Below are positions 59,804 to 64,000 of a stretch of DNA of 64,000 bases, one piece after another. A program made the position numbers and the translations under genes. A model generated the notes under the pieces. That model searched no databases, was not told the origin of the DNA, and saw only the letters and a program-made list of their open reading frames with translations. This stretch comes from Omphalotus guepiniiformis (lineage: Eukaryota > Basidiomycota > Agaricomycetes > Agaricales > Omphalotaceae), in the NCBI GenBank assembly GCA_028554645.1, contig JAQOOI010000076.1:372001-436000 (forward strand). The letters are read 5' to 3'. Positions within the stretch are counted from its first letter, which is position 1; every line of letters starts with the position of its first letter.

Positions 59804-60144
59804 TACAAGTCAAGTCGCGCCGACAAAGAGCTTGGATCAACAATCCCCAGTCGACTAACATTAGCAAACAGCTATTATGGTAATTGTTGATACTCTATGT
59901 TTCTGAACAACAAAACAAATAGCTAAGACACAAGGTTGAAGAAGGTGACTATAGTAAGCAGAACAATAAATTACACGTTTGAAGAACTCGAAAACGCATC
60001 GTCCAAAGCCCTGGCAATGATACACGAACAGTACATGAACAGAAACAGAAATCGCCGGAAAACGGCAGTTAATTCCCTGATGTCGGCAGACGAAGATCAA
60101 CTATTTTACTACTGGAACGCCGACAAAGTAGAACGGCCACAAGC
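59804..60144. other. Intergenic, Nup50 to Mga2-like
   Basis: About 340 bases between two minus-strand genes. A plus-strand ORF here overlaps the last Mga2-like exons and is a shadow. No gene seen. Confidence 0.4.
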
Positions 60145-63100
60145 TCAGTATCCGAAGACCTTTTTGAATGCCGTTGGTGATTTGATAGTGCGTACCACGA
60201 ACAGTAGACCATTGTGAAACGCCCACAACAAAGATACTAGCAAAAACCGTCAGTGTATGTCCAAGCAGAATTCAGAATTAGATTTACTCATGAGAATCGG
60301 AAGCCAGAACAATAAGAGCATTCGGTCATCTGTAAAGGAAACAAGATAAATGAATAAATGGTAAGCCATTACTATTACGAGTCACAACATACGCTTCTTT
60401 TGTTGTGATTTAGGTTGATACGCATACGCATTAACCTCTTGATCTGTCACGGGTCTTGTATTGTAGTGATATCGCCTCCGAGACTCTTGTTGTATACGAG
60501 ACCCGGCGGCTGGGGCGTGTGCTGTCTCGTCTGTTTCTTCCTCGTTCGATGAGCTGGATATTCGTCCATTCAACTCTGAGTCAACGATAGGCGCCTCTGG
60601 CTGGGAAGCTCTGGGTGTATACTGCGGTGGTGCGACCATCTCTGTTGCTTGCCACGGTGCAAGGGCCAACCATTTCTCCCAGAATGCTTTCCACTCTTGA
60701 ACACCTTTCATCGGTCCCGCAACTTTGTCCACACCACTATCATCAGCATCATATTGACCACTACCGTGTAGACCGCTGAGCCAACCAGGCAGTATGGGAA
60801 CCGCCACAGGAAAGGCCATCGGTAGCTGTTGGAGAGCTTCCCATGGAACGCCGGGGAGAAGAGGGAGATTGCCTAACTGAGGGGCGCCTGGTAGCTGCGC
60901 GACGGTACGCTGGACCATATCAATGAAAGATGGTGCATGTTTCTCGTCCACCATTTCTTTCTCCTTTGCTTCTCCAGGAGGTTTGGAAGTTCTTGAGTTT
61001 GTTTGTCCAAGCTCCTCAGTGGCTGCATCGGAACGGCGATTTAGTCGCTGACCTCTCTGTCCTTTGGCAGCCCGTCGAAAAACGACATCTGCTGCGTCCT
61101 CTTCGGCGTCTCCCCATTCCGCTTCTTCATCACTGGACCCAACCATTTGATCATCTGCTTCAGCTTCTGAACTCTGTTCCAGGATGTCATCGAAGGACAA
61201 AATACCAATCTCCTCCGGCGTCTTCCCAAGGGCATTGACGATCGCAGGATCAGCACCAGCTCGTAAAAGGTTTTTAGCACACTCTATGGAACCAATCATC
61301 GAGGCGAAGTGTAGCGCAGTGTAGCCGTTTCTATCTCGAGCATCTAAATCCACATGATGTGTTACCAGGAACTCTATCAGTGAAGTATATCCAAGGATGG
61401 CGGCAAGGTGTAGTAGGGTTTGTCCACTCTTAGTCGGATGCGAGATGGCGTCCGAGATGGCCACCATTTGCGCCGAGGGATGATCTAGCGAGGTATCCAT
61501 GAGCTTCAAAAAGTTGACAATCAGGCTTTCAAAGTCTTCGCTTTCTCCGGCACGAATGAGCAATAATGGCCGAAGAGAGGAAGCGGAAGCCAGCTGCATC
61601 ATGGAATCTTGACCATTTCCACTCTGGCCAGAGTCCGAACCTTCACCAGCACCAACGATGCGCATAGCTACATTCTTAGCATCCTCAATCTTGCCTGTCA
61701 TTTTCAAACCAACTACTTGCAACGCAAGTTCCATCCTGCGAATTCAACTTGAGTATTTTAAGCTATCGCCAGTGGGTGGACTCACAGCGCTCTGTCCGAC
61801 TCATCTGAATACGTGAACAATGATGGTGGGTTATTCATTTGATCATCCAATTTCGGGAAGCCTTCAAACCACACCGCAACAACACCGGCAGTAGCACGAG
61901 GCGGTAGCACACAAACTAGTGTATTATCGCTCCAACGTTGCGTCGAACTTGCCGGCATATCCCCAAAAACACAGTTAAGCTGTATTGAAGGGTGGAAGTT
62001 AGCCCCTAATACCGTGACTTCAATACCGCCGTGAGTAGGTCCGCAATTCGGAATCAGTCTATGTATTGTCGGTGCAGCGGATAAAGATTGTTGTTGAGGT
62101 GCACTGAACATGAACGGTAGCATTGATGGTGACGGGGCTGTGATGCCAGAAGAAGAGCCTCCAGACGCTGTCTGAGATGATAATTGGGAAGGAAAGAACA
62201 TGCCGGCGATATCAGATGCCTCAGGGAACATTGAGATGTCGGGGTTGATATCGACCGGAGTGATCAATCCGTCCGGAGACGACTCTGAATCTTGCGAGAC
62301 GTAATGAAGAGAGGGAGGCTCAGATTGAAATATAGAATCTGGAACCGAATCTGCTGTTGACGGGAGTGGTGCATCTGAGGGTAACGGAGATTGGGGCGGC
62401 GCCGGAGAGGATGAGCTGGATACACTGGTCTCTCTTGACCCCTTGCTGGGTTTTGCAGACGCATCGTAAGGCTTAGCTCTTCTTTTCCCCGCGTTATTCG
62501 TAGTGATGTCTTTCTTCCGCTTTGATGGGGCTTTGGCTTCGGATGGAGAGGGTGCTCCAACCTGAGACATGTCGTACTCTACTCCCCCGGGAATGATGGG
62601 CGGGAAGTCCCCATGTCGAAGTTGTCCGTTGGTAGCAGTTTTATGATCATCCGTTATCATGATTGGTTTAGAGCTCCCCGTCCCAACGATTCGACCTTGA
62701 TGGTCCATCATCGCGAGATTGACATTGAAGCCAATTTTCTCGCGATGGTGCCTACAATAGCACGTTATTCGTAGGGGCAGGACTGCCGAGCCAGTAGAGA
62801 AGTCAATCACTTCAGCACAGTTGAACTGAATGATACTTGTTGTATCCTCGAGCTGCTTGCTCTTCGCGAGACCATTGGGGTCCTCGTGGGTATCAGAGTC
62901 AGAGCGTGAGGGTCTGACGCGTGCCGCGATTTTTTTGGCAACGCGTTTCGCCTGACATCAGGTCAGGAGTTGAAAATGACAAGTTTAAACATTCCTTACC
63001 TCTCGAGCTTGGCAGCTTGAACAGCTTAGAACACGACTATGAGGGGGGGATGCACAGGACACACTTGCAGTGAGATATAGCATATCCTGTGGGTCGGGGT

Positions 63101-63920
63101 CTTCTCAAATAGTCAGACAACATTGCTGTCTCGGGAAGAAATTACATACCTATCTTGCCTTGCTTGCGCGTCCGTCTCTTTGTCGCTGTACCTTGTGGTA
63201 GTTTCAGCCACTTCCACGACCCTATGCGGTCGTACGTAGAGACGTCTGTCGAGGAACTAGGATCTGCTAGTTCAATTGTTACTCGAGTCTGTGTCTCGAC
63301 ACGAGACTTTGCACCGTTCTCTGGCAGACTTGGGAACATGATGGGTAAACTAATGGACAGGTCAGGGAATGTCAATTTGCAAAAGAAAGCCGATTTACTT
63401 GTAACAAGACTCCTTGGGTGGATAAACGACTTTCTGACTTTTCACTTGCAGACCTTGTTTACGAGGGAAAAGTGCTGGTGGTGGGATAGGCTTCACGCTA
63501 GTGGGCATTGAAGGAAGGCGGGAATTGTTAGAGACAATGTGAGGGAGTGTGACATCCGGAAATTTGATGTCAGAGGGAGAAAATGGATTATGAGACTCTG
63601 AAGGAGAGGGCGAAGAGACACTATGAGGAAAATAAGCCTGGCATCTTTATACCTAGGAGGATGGAGACACACTCTTCATAGGCATGCTGTTCAATCAAGT
63701 CGTCAAGCTGCAGCATGGCAGTGTCTTCAGACTTGAGTTGCTCTCTGTATGGAGGACTAGAGACCCATGCAGGGTCCGGAGATACACTGCTGCTGCCGCT
63801 GTACCACGCAGGGAGCTCGCTGTGTATCACGACCTGGTCTACTGAGTCGGAAGACGCCGGAGTATGAGGAGATGGGGAACGAGAGCCGCTTGTTGTTGCA
63901 GATGATGAATACGCCGACAT
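60145..63920 (-). CDS. Mga2/Spt23-like membrane-tethered transcription factor
   Basis: Homologue of yeast Mga2/Spt23, which sit in the ER membrane, are released by proteasomal processing, and activate fatty-acid desaturase genes. From the start (MSAYSSSATTSGSRSPSP): a conserved N-terminal region (TQTRVTIELADPSSSTDVS, GSWKWLKLPQGTATKRRTRK, ASPPHSRVLSCSSCQAREAK, LPLRITCYCRHHREKIGFNV), an IPT/TIG domain (IHRLIPNCGPTHGGIEVTVL, LNCVFGDMPASS), and ankyrin repeats (SGQTLLHLAAILGYTSLIEF, NGYTALHFASMIGSIECAKN). The membrane anchor is on two final small exons past introns 60330-60392 and 60237-60287: DRMLLLFWLPILMISLLWAF, ending KKVFGY. Without them the ORF would seem to lack an anchor. Start could also be ATG 63929. 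Confidence 0.87.
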
Positions 63921-64000
63921 CTGCCCCAAAGTTTTGCTCGTTGATAAGAATTGTTTAAGTTACGGGAAGAAATGAAATTGAAATGTATTGCGATGTCTTA

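Noticed and set aside
59936..60217. 93-codon plus-strand open frame
   Set aside because: Overlaps the last exons of the Mga2-like gene, whose minus-strand frame encodes a membrane anchor across two canonical introns.
60382..61734. Mga2-like protein lacking a transmembrane anchor
   Set aside because: The apparent stop lies in an intron (60330-60392). The following exons supply a hydrophobic helix.
1..64000. tRNA, rRNA, CRISPR, insertion sequence or intact transposon
   Set aside because: No cloverleaf-like box A/B pair, rRNA-like segment, regular spacer array, terminal repeats with a transposase, or reverse transcriptase frame was recognised by eye. An automated scan could still find weak cases.

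Overview
The window is nuclear DNA of a filamentous basidiomycete, most likely an Agaricomycete. The genes are compact, sit on both strands, and are split by many introns of about 47-66 nt with GT(AAGT/GAGT)...(C/T)AG ends. The gene set (chitin synthase with an Agaricomycete-type C terminus, GH16 and GH27 secreted hydrolases, a BLI-3-like protein, an Mga2/Spt23-type factor, an orphan caspase-like protein and a Cys-rich AlkB-like oxygenase) fits that group. No rRNA, tRNA, CRISPR or intact transposon was recognised. Gene models were built by hand: exons were joined by reading frame, splice signals and family similarity recalled from memory. No search was run.

Layout. 0-6 kb: 3' part of PHS1 (+), GH16 glucanase (+), an unresolved cysteine-rich gene fragment, GH27 alpha-galactosidase (+, 22 introns). 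6-12.3 kb: cohesin RAD21 (-) head-to-head with a mitochondrial PPR protein (+), then an R3H-associated-domain protein (+). 12.6-20.1 kb: chitin synthase (-), a membrane-anchored DUF1771-Smr protein (+), a WBP4-like U1-type zinc-finger protein (-). 21.3-30.4 kb: FLVCR/SLC49-like transporter (+), TRM11 (-), SWS1/ZSWIM7-like protein (+), zf-4CXXC_R1 (CDCA7-like) protein (-), TIM17 (+), BLI-3-like flavin-barrel protein (+). 30.8-32.1 kb: a decayed F-box/LRR gene. 32.3-44.9 kb: RAD9 (-), a disordered conserved protein (-), an SDR reductase (+), a PH-like/coiled-coil protein (+), a Cys-rich AlkB-like 2OG-Fe(II) oxygenase (-), ATP synthase delta (+). 45.2-64 kb: glutamate-cysteine ligase (-), ATG6/Beclin (-), caspase-like protein (+), DNA polymerase kappa (+), RraA-like protein (-), GYP1 TBC Rab-GAP (+), NUP50/RanBD nucleoporin (-), Mga2/Spt23-like membrane-tethered transcription factor (-).

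Functions. There is no biosynthetic cluster; most genes are unrelated housekeeping genes. Several concern genome maintenance (RAD21, SWS1, RAD9, Pol kappa, and possibly the CDCA7-like and AlkB-like proteins). Others serve mitochondria (PPR, TIM17, ATP16) or wall and secreted-sugar metabolism (CHS, GH16, GH27). Several pairs share short divergent promoters.

The most unusual signal is in gene structure. At a few introns (alpha-galactosidase, transporter, TIM17, Pol kappa) the junction that restores the conserved protein is not GT-AG, and in the first three it lies inside a 6-15 nt direct repeat spanning the intron. A glutamate-cysteine ligase intron carries a perfect 16-nt direct repeat across its ends. 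Six further introns look GC-AG. These patterns suggest recent intron gain by local duplication or repair, unusual splice sites, or local sequence errors.
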